Under the pieces are notes generated by a model. That model searched no databases and had not been told where the DNA came from. It saw only the letters and a list, made by a program, of their open reading frames with translations. A DNA stretch of 5,755 nt from NCBI GenBank assembly GCA_002413145.1, contig DHWK01000037.1, positions 317 through 6,071 of the forward strand. Direction: 5' to 3'. This DNA comes from a bacterium UBP12_UBA5184 (GTDB taxonomy: Bacteria > Vulcanimicrobiota > Vulcanimicrobiia > Vulcanimicrobiales > Vulcanimicrobiaceae). Shown here one piece after another: positions 5,751-5,755 of the stretch (the first letter of the stretch is position 1; each line of letters starts with the position of its first letter). A program made the translations under genes and the position numbers.

Positions 5751-5755
5751 AGTTG

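Noticed and set aside
1..5755. CRISPR arrays, insertion sequences, tRNA or rRNA genes
   Set aside because: I saw no spaced direct repeats, transposase motifs, T-loop-like motifs or rRNA-like sequence on either strand.

Overview
The window comes from a GC-rich bacterial chromosome with very tight gene packing and frequent GTG/TTG starts with purine-rich Shine-Dalgarno sites. A DUF5069 protein next to a MoxR/DUF58 membrane operon suits soil lineages such as Candidatus Eremiobacterota (WPS-2) or neighbouring phyla. That assignment is inference and weak; no marker gene is present.

Layout. (1) Positions 1-706, minus strand: 5' part of a secreted lipoprotein gene that runs off the left edge. Its reading frame is broken at a run of six G (282-287). 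Restoring one base joins two well-formed protein halves. (2) Positions 707-1035: a gene-free divergent spacer of about 330 bases with several inverted repeats, the strongest at 908-948. (3) Positions 1036-5340, plus strand: six genes, each overlapping the next. They are an unrecognised polytopic membrane protein, a MoxR-family AAA+ ATPase, a DUF58 protein, a second polytopic membrane protein, a small two-helix membrane protein and a DUF4129-like cytosolic protein. Four of the five junctions are 4-base ATGA or GTGA overlaps and the fifth is a 26-base overlap, so translation is probably coupled throughout. (4) Positions 5337-5750, minus strand: a DUF5069 protein, convergent with the operon. The two stop codons share one palindromic CTAG.

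How the genes may work together. MoxR ATPases usually sit beside DUF58 proteins and membrane proteins carrying vWA, transglutaminase or DUF4129 domains, and are thought to act as chaperones for membrane or envelope complexes. This operon keeps the MoxR-DUF58-DUF4129 core but has no transglutaminase gene in view. Two polytopic membrane proteins of unknown family take up the remaining space. The DUF4129 module appears split into a membrane anchor and a soluble domain on separate, overlapping genes. The most useful leads are this unusual operon, the atypical residues in its MoxR and DUF58 proteins, the homopolymer frame break in the lipoprotein, and the structured spacer.
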